Positions 8,949 to 17,389 of a DNA stretch of 64,000 bases are shown piece by piece. The translations under genes were made by a program, and so were the position numbers. Origin of the DNA: Mycolicibacterium cosmeticum. Lineage in GTDB: Bacteria; Actinomycetota; Actinomycetes; Mycobacteriales; Mycobacteriaceae. The notes beneath the pieces were generated by a model. That model was not told the DNA's origin. It searched no databases and saw only the letters and a list, made by a program, of their open reading frames with translations. Position 1 is the stretch's first letter. Each line of letters begins with the position of its first letter. The stretch lies in assembly GCA_016197365.1 (NCBI GenBank), contig JACPVS010000003.1:181383-245382 (forward strand), given 5' to 3'.

Positions 8949-9594
8949 CGTTGGCCACCTGCGCGGAGGCGTTCCACACGTCGAGGCGCCACTTGACGGC
9001 GTCATTGACGATGTGCCCGGACAGCTGCACCCAGCTGGCGTTGCCCATCCCGCCCAGCACCGGCCAGTTGTCCACGGGCAGCGCGAGCAGCGCACCGGTC
9101 AGCGCGGCGATCAGCCCGCCGTGCGCGACCAGCACGACCGGGCGGTCCGACCCGTCGGCACCCCATTCCGGTTGGGAATCCAGCAGTTCGGTCACCAACG
9201 GCATGCTGCGCTCGGCCACGTCGACGCGGCTCTCGCCACCGTGCGGCGCCCACCGGGCATCGTCACGCCACGCCACCCGGGCACCGGGGGCGACGGCGTC
9301 GACCTCCAGGTGCGTCAGCCCCTGCCAGTCACCGAGGTGGGTTTCACGCAGCCGCTCGTCGATGTGCACCGGCAACCCGGAACGGTCGCCCAGAGCGGTG
9401 GCGGTGTCCAGGGCGCGACGCAGATCCGAGGACACGATGTGCAGCGGCTGCCGTTTGGCCAACACCTCGGCCGCGGCGATGGCCTGCTGGCGGCCCAGTT
9501 CCGTCAGGTCAGTGTCGAGCTGACCCTGCATTCGGCTGCCGGCATTCCACTCGGTCTGCCCGTGCCGCAGCAGGACCAGCCGGCGAACGGTCAT
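8938..9594 (-). CDS. gpgP: glucosyl-3-phosphoglycerate phosphatase GpgP
   Basis: The 218-residue protein starts at ATG 9594, in an ATGA overlap with rsfS. It is a histidine-phosphatase-superfamily (phosphoglycerate-mutase-like) enzyme: catalytic RHGQTEWN at residues 10-17, the [11 protein letters not shown] block near 60, [12 protein letters not shown] near 85, and the second catalytic His in [12 protein letters not shown] near 160. In mycobacteria the gene in this position (Rv2419c) dephosphorylates glucosyl-3-phosphoglycerate to glucosylglycerate, the second step of methylglucose lipopolysaccharide synthesis. The octT gene immediately downstream supports that role. Confidence 0.88.
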   Translation of the reverse strand: MTVRRLVLLRHGQTEWNAGSRMQGQLDTDLTELGRQQAIAAAEVLAKRQPLHIVSSDLRRALDTATALGDRSGLPVHIDERLRETHLGDWQGLTHLEVDAVAPGARVAWRDDARWAPHGGESRVDVAERSMPLVTELLDSQPEWGADGSDRPVVLVAHGGLIAALTGALLALPVDNWPVLGGMGNASWVQLSGHIVNDAVKWRLDVWNASAQVANDVL

Positions 9595-9977
9595 GCCGAG
9601 CCCTCGTCGGGCTCCGCACCGTCGAGGTCGACCGCCACCACCGGGCAGTCCCTCCACAACCGGTCCAGCGAGTAGAACTCGCGCTCCTCGGAGTGCTGGA
9701 CGTGCACCACGACGTCGACGTAGTCCAGCAGGGTCCAGCGACCCTCGCGGGTGCCCTCCCGGCGCGCGGGCTTGTGCCCGGCCTGGCGCATCTTCTCCTC
9801 GACCTCGTCGACGATCGCGTTGACCTGGCGTTCGTTGGACGCCGACGCGATGACGAACAGGTCGGTGATGACCAACTGCCCGGACACATCGATGACGACG
9901 ATGTTCTCGGCGAGCTTGGACGCGGCCGCCCGCGCTGCGACGGTGGCCGCGTTCACGGCTTCTTGGGTGGCACTCAC
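9591..9977 (-). CDS. rsfS: ribosomal silencing factor RsfS
   Basis: The 128-residue protein starts at GTG 9977 within a GTGA overlap with nadD. It is a standard RsfS/Iojap protein: the [20 protein letters not shown] strand-helix core, the [15 protein letters not shown] helix, then [20 protein letters not shown] and the final SLDRLW. RsfS binds ribosomal protein L14 on the 50S subunit and blocks subunit joining during starvation. Its co-transcription with nadD is a widely conserved bacterial arrangement. A short acidic tail (EPDEGSA) ends the protein. Confidence 0.93.
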   Translation of the reverse strand: MSATQEAVNAATVAARAAASKLAENIVVIDVSGQLVITDLFVIASASNERQVNAIVDEVEEKMRQAGHKPARREGTREGRWTLLDYVDVVVHVQHSEEREFYSLDRLWRDCPVVAVDLDGAEPDEGSA

Positions 9978-10615
9978 GAGCGGGTTTCCTTTGTCTCGGT
10001 CGCTGCGGGGGCGGCGTAGAGCCCCCGTTTGGACACGTACTGGACCACACCGTCGGGCACCAGGTACCAGATCGGTCGGGATTGTTGGGCGCGCAACCGG
10101 CAGTCGCTCGACGAGATCGCCAACGCGGGTACCTCGACCAGCGTCAGGGCGTGTTCGGGCAGTTCCTTCATGGCTTCGGCGATGTGTTCGCCATCCAGCT
10201 CGTAACCGGGGCGGCTGACCCCGACGAACCGGGCCAGGGAGAACAGCTCCTCCCAGTTCTGCCAGGACAGGATCGAGGCCAGCGCGTCGGCGCCGGTGAT
10301 GAAGTACAGGTCGGTGTCCTGGTTGAGGGCGGCCAGGTCCCGCAGGGTGTCCTTGGTGTAGGTCGCCCCACCGCGGTCGATGTCCACGCGGCTCACCGAG
10401 AATCTCGGGTTGGCGGCGGTGGCGATGACCGTCATCAGGTAGCGGTCCTCGGCGGCGGTGACGAGCCGGTCCCGCTTCTGCCAGGGCTGCCCGGTGGGCA
10501 CGAACACCACTTCGTCGAGCTCGAACTGGTCGGCGACCTCGCTGGCCGCGACGAGGTGGCCGTGGTGGATGGGATCGAACGTCCCGCCCATCACCCCGAG
10601 CCTGCGTCTGGTCAC
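9974..10615 (-). CDS. nadD: nicotinate-nucleotide adenylyltransferase NadD
   Basis: The 213-residue protein, GTG start at 10615, carries the nucleotidyltransferase signature [12 protein letters not shown] (residues 10-21), the [10 protein letters not shown] block (about 38-47) and the ISSSDCRLR motif (about 170). It converts nicotinic acid mononucleotide to deamido-NAD, the penultimate step of NAD synthesis; nadE at 17.4-19.4 kb encodes the last step. It is the promoter-proximal gene of nadD-rsfS-gpgP-octT-degV, in which every junction overlaps by 4-11 bp. Confidence 0.95.
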   Translation of the reverse strand: MTRRRLGVMGGTFDPIHHGHLVAASEVADQFELDEVVFVPTGQPWQKRDRLVTAAEDRYLMTVIATAANPRFSVSRVDIDRGGATYTKDTLRDLAALNQDTDLYFITGADALASILSWQNWEELFSLARFVGVSRPGYELDGEHIAEAMKELPEHALTLVEVPALAISSSDCRLRAQQSRPIWYLVPDGVVQYVSKRGLYAAPAATETKETRS

Positions 10616-10652
10616 GAAGAGCCAGCTTACGGGAGTGCATCGCGCCGCTCAC
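10616..10652 (-). promoter_or_regulatory. leaderless-type promoter of the nadD operon
   Basis: On the minus strand TAAGCT (positions 10629 to 10624) fits the mycobacterial -10 pattern TANNNT and lies 8 nt before the nadD GTG at 10615. The TSS should fall within a few bases of the start codon. A weak -35 (TGTGAG-like) lies about 18 bp further up. No Shine-Dalgarno sequence is seen in front of this GTG, which agrees with leaderless initiation. The rest of the gap up to the VWA-gene stop at 10684 shows nothing else. Confidence 0.45.
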
Positions 10653-10683
10653 ACCTGCCGACCTCGACGTTTTGGCGACGCGG

Positions 10684-12132
10684 TCAGACGGGAAGGAGGC
10701 CGTCGATCACCGAGGCGAGCTGTTTGGCCGAGCGGCACTCATGCATCGGTATGAGGTCGGTATAGCGGGGCACCGCAGAATCGCCACTGCCCCACAGGTG
10801 TTTGGGCTCGGGGTTGAGCCAGTGCGCGTGCCGGCTGGCGTGCACCATCCGGGTCAGCAGATCGGCCTGCGGGTTTCGGTAGTTGTTGCGCGCGTCGCCG
10901 AGGATCAGCAGCGAGGACCGCGGGGACAGCACGTTCGGGAAGTTGTCCATGAACGACACGAACGCGTGCCCGTAGTCGGAGTGCCCATCGCGGGTGTACA
11001 CCCCGGCCTCGCGGGTGATGCGCTGCACCGCGACCGCCAGATCGGCTTCCGGACCGAACATCTCGGTGACCTCATCGGTGGTGTCGATGAAGGCGAACAC
11101 CCGGACCCGGGAGAACTGCTGGCGCAGCGCGGCCACCAGCATCAGCGTGAAGTGGCTGAAGCCGGCCACCGAACCCGACACGTCGCACAGCACCACCAGC
11201 TCGGGACGGGCCGGGCGCGGCTTCTTGAGCACCACATCGATGGGCACCCCACCGGTGGACATGGATTTGCGCAGCGTCTTGCGCATATCGATCTGGCCGG
11301 CACGGGACCGGCGCCGCTTGGCGGCCAACCGGGTGGCCAGGGTGCGGGCCAGCGGCTGCACCGTTTTGCGCATCTGGCGTAGCTGTTCGCCTGAGGCGCG
11401 CAGGAATTCGACGTTCTCGGCCAGCTGCGGCACCCCGTACATCTGGACGTGTTCGCGGCCCAACTGTTCGGCGGTGCGCCGCTTGGTCTCGGATTCGACC
11501 ATCTTGCGCAGCTGGGAGATGCGCTGCTGGGCAACCGCTTTGGCGATCTCCTCCTGCGTCGGCGTGGGCTCCTCGCCGTAGGGCGCCAGCAGACCCGCCA
11601 ACAGCCGGCCCTCCAGCTCGTCGAGCGCCATCGCCTTGAGCGCCTGATACGACGAGTATGACGGGCCGCGACTGGAGTTGTACCGGCCGTACGCCTCCAC
11701 GATGCGGGCGATCATCGCCGCCAGCCGGTCATCGAGGCTCTCCAGATCCGCGTCGGGACCGAGCATGTCGAGCAGCGCGGTGCGCATCGCCTCGATGTCC
11801 TCGGGCGGCAACGCGTCCGGCCGGCCGTCGCTGCTGTCGTCCTCGTCATCGATCACGGTGCGGTCGCCCAACGCTGCGGGCCACCAGATGTCGAACATCG
11901 CGTCATAGGTTTCGCGGTGATCGGCGCGCCGTAGCACGGCGCACGCCAACCCTTCGCGCAGCGCTCCCCGGTCACCGAGGCCGAGTTCGGCCAGCACCCG
12001 GCCGGCGTCCACCGTCTCCGACGGGCCCACCGAGATCCCGGAACTGCGGAGCGCTTCCACGAACTCCACAAGGTGCCCGGGAATGCCGAAGGGCGCCAAC
12101 GGTTGTGGCGGGCGGGTACGTCGCGAAGTCAT
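10684..12132 (-). CDS. VWA domain (CoxE-like) protein paired with MoxR ATPase
   Basis: The 482-residue protein contains a C-terminal von Willebrand factor A fold with an intact MIDAS motif, CDVSGSVAG (about residues 313-321; D-x-S-x-S). The N-terminal half is helical and charged and typical of CoxE-like/Rv2425c proteins. It lies 13 bp downstream of a MoxR AAA+ ATPase on the same strand. MoxR-VWA pairs act as chaperone systems that insert metals or activate a target enzyme. No target enzyme can be deduced from the immediate neighbours. Confidence 0.88.
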   Translation of the reverse strand: MTSRRTRPPQPLAPFGIPGHLVEFVEALRSSGISVGPSETVDAGRVLAELGLGDRGALREGLACAVLRRADHRETYDAMFDIWWPAALGDRTVIDDEDDSSDGRPDALPPEDIEAMRTALLDMLGPDADLESLDDRLAAMIARIVEAYGRYNSSRGPSYSSYQALKAMALDELEGRLLAGLLAPYGEEPTPTQEEIAKAVAQQRISQLRKMVESETKRRTAEQLGREHVQMYGVPQLAENVEFLRASGEQLRQMRKTVQPLARTLATRLAAKRRRSRAGQIDMRKTLRKSMSTGGVPIDVVLKKPRPARPELVVLCDVSGSVAGFSHFTLMLVAALRQQFSRVRVFAFIDTTDEVTEMFGPEADLAVAVQRITREAGVYTRDGHSDYGHAFVSFMDNFPNVLSPRSSLLILGDARNNYRNPQADLLTRMVHASRHAHWLNPEPKHLWGSGDSAVPRYTDLIPMHECRSAKQLASVIDGLLPV

Positions 12133-12145
12133 CGATCCGAGCCTC

Positions 12146-13030
12146 TCAGTTGAGCTTCAGCTCTCCGGCCGCCTTGATCTGATCGGACTGGTGCTTGAGC
12201 ACCACACCGAGGGTGGCGGCGATCAGCTCGTCGTCGATGGTGTCCATGCCCAGCGCGAGCACGGTGCGGCCCCAGTCGATGGTCTCGGCGACCGACGGCA
12301 CCTTCTTCAGTTGCATGCCGCGCAGCACCCCGATGATGCGGACCAACTCGGCGGCGATCTTCTCCGGCAACTCGGGCACCCGGGACAGCAGGATGCGGCG
12401 CTCCAGGTCGGCGTCGGGGAAGTCGATGTGCAGGAACAGGCACCGTCGCTTGAGCGCCTCGGACAGTTCCCGGGTGGCGTTGGAGGTCAACAGCACGAAC
12501 GGCGCGCGTTCGGCCTTGATGGTGCCGAGCTCGGGCACCGTCACCGCAAAATCGGACAGCACCTCCAGCAGCAGGCCCTCGATCTCGATGTCCGCTTTGT
12601 CGGTCTCGTCGATGAGCAGCACCGTCGGGTCGGTGCGCCGGATCGCGGTCAGCAGCGGGCGGCTCAGCAGGAATTCCTCGCTGAACACATCGGTCTTGGT
12701 CTGGTCCCAATCACCGGTCCCGGCCGTGCCGGCCTGGATCCGCAGGATCTGCTTGGCATGGTTCCACTCGTAGAGGGCGCGAGCCTCGTCGACGCCCTCG
12801 TAGCACTGCAGCCGCACGAGTTCACTGCCGGTGGTCTGCGCGACCGCACGGGCCAGTTCGGTCTTGCCGACGCCCGCGGGGCCCTCGACCAACAGCGGCT
12901 TGCCGAGCCGGTCGGCCAGGAAAACCGCAGTGGCCGTGGCCTTGTCGGGCAAATAGCCGGTCTCGGCCAGCCGCTTGGCGACATCGTCGATGTCGCTGAA
13001 CAGCGGGGCGGGGCGGGCGGGCAGGCTCAT
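12146..13030 (-). CDS. MoxR-family AAA+ ATPase
   Basis: The 294-residue protein shows Walker A EGPAGVGKTELA (about residues 53-64), Walker B VLLIDETDKAD (about 136-146), the sensor-1 strand FVLLTSNATRELSEALKRRC (about 174-193) and a C-terminal lid. These define the MoxR class. It starts 18 bp after proA and precedes the VWA partner, so proA-moxR-vwa is read as one operon. It matches Rv2426c in position. Role: ATP-driven remodelling with its VWA co-chaperone; the substrate is unknown. Confidence 0.92.
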   Translation of the reverse strand: MSLPARPAPLFSDIDDVAKRLAETGYLPDKATATAVFLADRLGKPLLVEGPAGVGKTELARAVAQTTGSELVRLQCYEGVDEARALYEWNHAKQILRIQAGTAGTGDWDQTKTDVFSEEFLLSRPLLTAIRRTDPTVLLIDETDKADIEIEGLLLEVLSDFAVTVPELGTIKAERAPFVLLTSNATRELSEALKRRCLFLHIDFPDADLERRILLSRVPELPEKIAAELVRIIGVLRGMQLKKVPSVAETIDWGRTVLALGMDTIDDELIAATLGVVLKHQSDQIKAAGELKLN

Positions 13031-13048
13031 GAGTGAGTGTTCTCCTAA

Positions 13049-14308
13049 TCAGGCGGGACGGGTTTGTCCGTCGCCCCACACAATCCACTTGGTCGAGGTC
13101 AGTTCGGGCAGCCCCATCGGGCCGCGGGCGTGCAGTTTCTGGGTGGAGATGCCGATCTCGGCGCCGAACCCGAACTGCTCACCGTCGGTGAAGGCCGTCG
13201 ACGCGTTCACCATCACCGCGGCGGCGTCCACCCCTTCGGTGAACCGTTGGGCCGCAGCAAGATCGGTGGTGACAATCGCCTCGGTGTGCCCGGTGCCGTA
13301 CTCGTTGATGTGGTCGATGGCACCGTCGACGCCGTCGACCACGGCCACCGCCATGTCCAGGGACAGGAATTCGGCCCGCAGCTCTTCCTCACTGGGATCC
13401 AGGTGCACCGTGACGCCGGCGTCCTGCAGCGCGGACACCAGCCGCGGCAGCACGGTGTCGGCCACCGCGCGGTCCACCAACAACGATTCCGCGGAATTGC
13501 ACACGCTGGGCCGACGGGTCTTGGAGTTCAGCAGGATCCGCTCGGCCATCTCGAGATCGGCAGCCTCATGCACGAAGACGTGGCAGTTGCCGACCCCGGT
13601 CTCGATGGTCGGCACGGTGGCGTCACGGACGACCGCGTCGATCAGCCCCGCCCCACCGCGCGGGATGACCACGTCGACCAGACCGCGGGCCTGGATCAGG
13701 TGCGTGACGCTGGCGCGGTCCGCACTCGGCAGCAGCTGGACCGCATCCATGGGCAGCCCCGACTCATACAGCGACTCGCGCAGCGCCATGACCAGGGCGG
13801 CGTTGGACCGCGCCGCCGACGAGCTGCCCCGCAGCAGCACGGCGTTGCCGGATTTCAGGGTCAGCCCGAAGGCGTCGACGGTGACGTTGGGCCGGCCTTC
13901 GTAGACGATGCCGACGACGCCGAGCGGCACCCGCTGCTGGCGCAGTTGCAGGCCGTTGGGCAGGGTCGAGCAGCGCAGCACCTCGCCGATGGGGTCGGCC
14001 AGACCGGCGACCTGGCGCAGGCCGGCGGCGATGCCGTCGATGCGCTGCGGGTTGAGGGCCAGCCGGTCCAGCATGGCCTCGGCGGTGCCCGCGGCGCGGG
14101 CAGCCTCGATGTCCTCTGCATTGGCCGCGAGGATGTCGTGGGTGTGTTCCATCACCGTGTCAGCGGCCAGGTGCAGGGCCCGGTTCTTGGTCTCGGTGCT
14201 CAGCGCGGCCAGGGTGCGGGACGCGGTGCGCGCGGCGGTCGCGGCGGCGTGAACCTGCCCCCGCAGGTCGACGCCGGTCTCCGCCGAAGTGGCTTGCACG
14301 CTCATCAA
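13049..14308 (-). CDS. proA: gamma-glutamyl phosphate reductase ProA
   Basis: The 419-residue protein is a full-length ProA of the aldehyde dehydrogenase superfamily. The catalytic Cys lies in [14 protein letters not shown] (about residues 269-282), and the cofactor segment [20 protein letters not shown] is near residue 110. It reduces gamma-glutamyl phosphate to glutamate semialdehyde in proline synthesis; the kinase proB lies 10 kb away at 24.4-25.5 kb, as is usual for mycobacteria. It is first in the operon with moxR and vwa. Its promoter must lie in 14309-14458, beside the large inverted repeat. Confidence 0.95.
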   Translation of the reverse strand: MMSVQATSAETGVDLRGQVHAAATAARTASRTLAALSTETKNRALHLAADTVMEHTHDILAANAEDIEAARAAGTAEAMLDRLALNPQRIDGIAAGLRQVAGLADPIGEVLRCSTLPNGLQLRQQRVPLGVVGIVYEGRPNVTVDAFGLTLKSGNAVLLRGSSSAARSNAALVMALRESLYESGLPMDAVQLLPSADRASVTHLIQARGLVDVVIPRGGAGLIDAVVRDATVPTIETGVGNCHVFVHEAADLEMAERILLNSKTRRPSVCNSAESLLVDRAVADTVLPRLVSALQDAGVTVHLDPSEEELRAEFLSLDMAVAVVDGVDGAIDHINEYGTGHTEAIVTTDLAAAQRFTEGVDAAAVMVNASTAFTDGEQFGFGAEIGISTQKLHARGPMGLPELTSTKWIVWGDGQTRPA

Positions 14309-14358
14309 GCCAGGGTATCGGGCTTCCCCAGGTCAGGCCCGGTGGGGGCCGCGTACGT

Positions 14359-14440
14359 GCTCCGGCGAGATTGCGCACAGGGTTGCGCAATCCCCCAGCA
14401 TCACGAATATCTACAACCCTGAGCGCAATCTCGTCGGAGC
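14359..14440. repeat. long imperfect inverted repeat with a nested alternative hairpin
   Basis: Left arm 14359-14385 and right arm 14414-14440 match as reverse complements at 25 of 27 positions, with a 28-nt spacer. Inside the left half a second perfect dyad, GATTGCGCA (14369-14377) and TGCGCAATC (14384-14392) with a 6-nt loop, uses the same bases, so the two foldings exclude each other. It lies between divergent proA and rbsK, so it is not simply a terminator. It may be a dispersed intergenic palindrome or a regulatory switch. Confidence 0.75.
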
Positions 14441-14458
14441 GCGCAGATCATCACTACG

Positions 14459-15319
14459 GTGAGACCCGTGGCACGCGTATGTGTGGTGGGCAGCGTGAAC
14501 ATGGATCTTGTCTTCGCGGTGGATGCGTTGCCGAACCCTGGTGCGACGGTGCTGGCGTCCTCGATGACCCAGGCCCCCGGTGGCAAGGGCGGCAACCAGG
14601 CGATCGCCGCGGCGCGGGCCGGCGCCGATGTCACGTTGGTGGCGGCGGTGGGAGACGACGCGGCAGGGACCGCCCTGAAGGCGCACCTGTCCGGCAACGG
14701 GGTGGACGTCGCGGGTGTGACGACGCTGCCGATGCCCAGCGGGACGGCGAGCATCGTCGTCGACGCGCACGCGGAGAACGTCATCGTGGTCGCCCCCGGC
14801 GCCAACGGCCATCTCAGCCTGAACTCCGCCACACTGCGGGAGGTCGTCGCCGGCTGCGAGGTTCTGCTGATGCAGTTGGAGATCCCGCTCGACACCGCGA
14901 CGGCCGCCGCCCGTATCGCCCGTGCGGCCGGCGCGACCGTCGTACTCAACGCCTCACCCGCGGGTGCCGACCCGGCCGCGCTGGCCCAGCTGGCCGAGGT
15001 CACCGATGTGGTGATCGTCAACGAAGCCGAAGCGGCACTGTGGAATTGGCCGGTGCCCCATCTGGTCACCACACTCGGTGCGCGCGGCGCCACCCACCGC
15101 ACCGCCGACGGACAGACGGACGTTCCCGCCTACCCGGTCGAGGCGTTGGACACCACCGGCGCCGGCGACGTGTTCGCCGGCGTGCTTGCGGCGGGCTGGG
15201 CGTCGGACCCCGCGCACGCGCTACGGCGGGCCTGCGCCGCCGGCGCCCTGGGCACCCTGGTGCCGGGCGCGGGTGACTGCGCCCCATCCGACGAGGCGAT
15301 CGAGGACGCACTCAACTGA
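14459..15319 (+). CDS. rbsK: ribokinase RbsK (PfkB family)
   Basis: The 286-residue protein starts at GTG 14459 (GTG 14468 is an alternative). It has both PfkB signatures: the N-terminal PGGKGGNQAIAAARAGADV (about residues 40-58) and the C-terminal DTTGAGDVFAGVLAAG (about 230-245) with the catalytic Asp. The GSVNMDLVFAVDALPNPG opening is the ribokinase substrate-lid region. It matches Rv2436 in position. It phosphorylates ribose to ribose-5-phosphate. It is transcribed away from proA and followed closely by an enoyl-CoA hydratase with its own promoter. Confidence 0.88.
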   Translation: MRPVARVCVVGSVNMDLVFAVDALPNPGATVLASSMTQAPGGKGGNQAIAAARAGADVTLVAAVGDDAAGTALKAHLSGNGVDVAGVTTLPMPSGTASIVVDAHAENVIVVAPGANGHLSLNSATLREVVAGCEVLLMQLEIPLDTATAAARIARAAGATVVLNASPAGADPAALAQLAEVTDVVIVNEAEAALWNWPVPHLVTTLGARGATHRTADGQTDVPAYPVEALDTTGAGDVFAGVLAAGWASDPAHALRRACAAGALGTLVPGAGDCAPSDEAIEDALN

Positions 15320-15337
15320 GTCACCAACAGTTGTGGT

Positions 15338-15351
15338 TATAGTCGGCAGCC
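15338..15351 (+). promoter_or_regulatory. leaderless-type promoter of the enoyl-CoA hydratase gene
   Basis: TATAGT at 15338-15343 is a very good -10 hexamer (TANNNT) ending 8 nt before the ATG at 15352. The predicted TSS is therefore at the start codon. No Shine-Dalgarno sequence is present between rbsK and this ATG, which supports leaderless translation. The -35 region is poor, as is normal for mycobacterial promoters. Confidence 0.5.
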
Positions 15352-16164
15352 ATGACAGCGCGACCGCCCGAAGGCGACTGGCTCGGCACTCCTTTCCTGA
15401 AATTCGAGCGGCAGGGCCCGTTCGGCGTGGTGCGCCTGGACCGGCCCGAGGCGCGCAACGCGATGACCCCGGCGATGTACTTCGGCATCCGCTACGCCGT
15501 CAGCCACGTCGAGACCGATCCGGACCTGGCGGGCCTGCTCATCACCGGCACCGGCGATGTCTTCGCCCCCGGCGGGGACCTCGGCGGCGGTGACGGCAGC
15601 GATGACTGGATGAAGTGGGGCGCGGCGCTGTCGATGGACGTCACCCCGTTCGAGACGCTGCGCCAATCGGTGAAACCGGTGGTGTCGGCCGTCAACGGGC
15701 TGGCCCAGGGCGGCGGCCTGCAGATCGCGCTGTGCAGCGATATGGCCGTGGTCAGCGAGCGGGCCACCTTCCGGGTGCCCGAACTGTTCCGCGGTATCGC
15801 CGACACCTATTACAGCCAGATGCTGGCCCGCCTCATCGGCCCCGTCCGGACCCGCGACCTGATGTTCACCGGCCGGGTGCTGACCGCGCAGGAGGCCCTG
15901 GACTGGGGCATGGTGTCGCGGGTGGTGCCGCACGACACCTTGCTGGACGAGGCGCGCGACGTGCTGGCGCAGGTGTGCCGGACCGCGCCCGGCGCGCGGT
16001 CGGTGGTGAAGTCGAGTCTGGACAACTACCTCGGGTTGTTCGACCGGATCGGGATGAAGGCCAGTTACAGCGGCGCCGAGGCGCGCCAGGGATTCATCGC
16101 CTTCAAGGAACGCCGTTCCCCGGATTGGGTGCATCCGGATCTGCGCACCGAGGGCCGGCTCTGA
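15352..16164 (+). CDS. enoyl-CoA hydratase/isomerase family protein
   Basis: The 270-residue crotonase-fold protein has the first oxyanion-hole block RLDRPEARNAMTPAM (about residues 25-39), the segment GDVFAPGGDLGGG (about 66-78), and the second block VNGLAQGGGLQIALCSDMA (about 116-134). The second block contains the oxyanion Gly but lacks the usual catalytic Glu pair, so hydratase versus isomerase activity cannot be settled. It likely acts on an acyl-CoA in the cytoplasm. Its position behind rbsK is not functionally informative. Confidence 0.85.
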   Translation: MTARPPEGDWLGTPFLKFERQGPFGVVRLDRPEARNAMTPAMYFGIRYAVSHVETDPDLAGLLITGTGDVFAPGGDLGGGDGSDDWMKWGAALSMDVTPFETLRQSVKPVVSAVNGLAQGGGLQIALCSDMAVVSERATFRVPELFRGIADTYYSQMLARLIGPVRTRDLMFTGRVLTAQEALDWGMVSRVVPHDTLLDEARDVLAQVCRTAPGARSVVKSSLDNYLGLFDRIGMKASYSGAEARQGFIAFKERRSPDWVHPDLRTEGRL

Positions 16165-16222
16165 ACAGGCTCAGCAAAATCCCGTGCGACGGGGATGACT
16201 CCACCTAGAATCTGTCCTCCAA

Positions 16223-17389
16223 ATGGACAACCACAAACAGGTCGCACTCTCGCGGGGCCTCTTCATATTCACGCTGATCGTGGCAGCGCTGTATCTGCCA
16301 CTGGCAGTGAACTACACGTGGCCGTTGTTCGGCTCCGGCGCACCGCGCTGGCAGGACGACGTGAACACGACGATCAACGGCGCCGGCTACGCGCTGGGCG
16401 ACGGGTCGGTGGATGCCGTCCGGCACGCCGCCTACGCGCAGTACCGGGTGGTGCTGTTGGTGCACACCACCTTGGGCGCATTGGCGTTGATACTGGCCAT
16501 GTTCCAGTTCTCGGCGCGGATTCGGCAACGCCGGCCTGCCGTGCACCGGTGGACCGGCCGCGCCTACCTGACGCTGATGACCATCAGCATGCTGACCGCC
16601 CTGATATTCCTCTATCTGACCCCACCGGCCGAACACTTCATCGGCCCGGCGTTCGAGACCCAGCTGCGCGGCCTGGCCGTCGGCACGCTCGCCAGCGCCT
16701 GGTACGCGGTGTACGCAATCCGCAAGCGCGACATGGTCACCCACCGCGCGTGGATGACCTACAGCATCGCCTTCATGTTGACCGCACCGTTGTTGCGGTT
16801 CATCTGGATCGGGATACAGCCGCTGATCCCGCAGCATGACCTGTTGACCAATATCGGCGTGGGTTCCCTGATTCTCGGTGTCGTCGCACCCGGCGGCGCC
16901 GCGGTCGCGTTCATGGCCGCACAGCAAACCCGACCCGACGAGGTGCCCACCACGACACCGGCGTGGAATTACGGCGCGGCGGTGGGGCTCGCAGCGGTCG
17001 GCTCGCTCGCGTATGCGGGCCTGACATCGCGGCTGCCCGAACCGATCCCGCACTCGCTGGTGGCCTTCCACCTGGTGCCGGTCTGGATCAGCGTCGCGCT
17101 CGCGGCGGCCGGCGTGATCCGGGCCCGGAGCCGGGGCAACACCGCTCGGGAACGGCAATGGCGTTGGCTGCTCTGGGGTTTCGCCGCAGCTCCGCTATCG
17201 GCGAGCCTGTACTCGCTGATCGTCCCGCCCGACTTCACCGCTGCTGACGCGATCATCGCCGGCGGCATGGACGGGGCGGCCATCCCGATCACCGTCTGCT
17301 TCGCCGTGATCGTGCGCGCCGCGGCCCGGCAGCCGAGTCAGGAGCTCGACACCGCCCGCGGTACGTTGACGGGAACCTTCGAGCGCTAG
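16223..17389 (+). CDS. DUF2306 multi-pass membrane protein
   Basis: The 388-residue protein has about nine hydrophobic segments. The conserved part is the four-helix DUF2306 module around residues 80-200: a VHTTLGALALILAMFQF helix, the VHRWTGRAYL loop and an HRAWM motif, with conserved His residues that could bind heme or metal. The C-terminal part adds further helices. A TAGAAT -10 hexamer at 16206-16211 gives a TSS about 5 nt before the ATG. It converges with nadE, overlapping it by 4 bp. The function of this family is not established. Confidence 0.78.
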   Translation: MDNHKQVALSRGLFIFTLIVAALYLPLAVNYTWPLFGSGAPRWQDDVNTTINGAGYALGDGSVDAVRHAAYAQYRVVLLVHTTLGALALILAMFQFSARIRQRRPAVHRWTGRAYLTLMTISMLTALIFLYLTPPAEHFIGPAFETQLRGLAVGTLASAWYAVYAIRKRDMVTHRAWMTYSIAFMLTAPLLRFIWIGIQPLIPQHDLLTNIGVGSLILGVVAPGGAAVAFMAAQQTRPDEVPTTTPAWNYGAAVGLAAVGSLAYAGLTSRLPEPIPHSLVAFHLVPVWISVALAAAGVIRARSRGNTARERQWRWLLWGFAAAPLSASLYSLIVPPDFTAADAIIAGGMDGAAIPITVCFAVIVRAAARQPSQELDTARGTLTGTFER

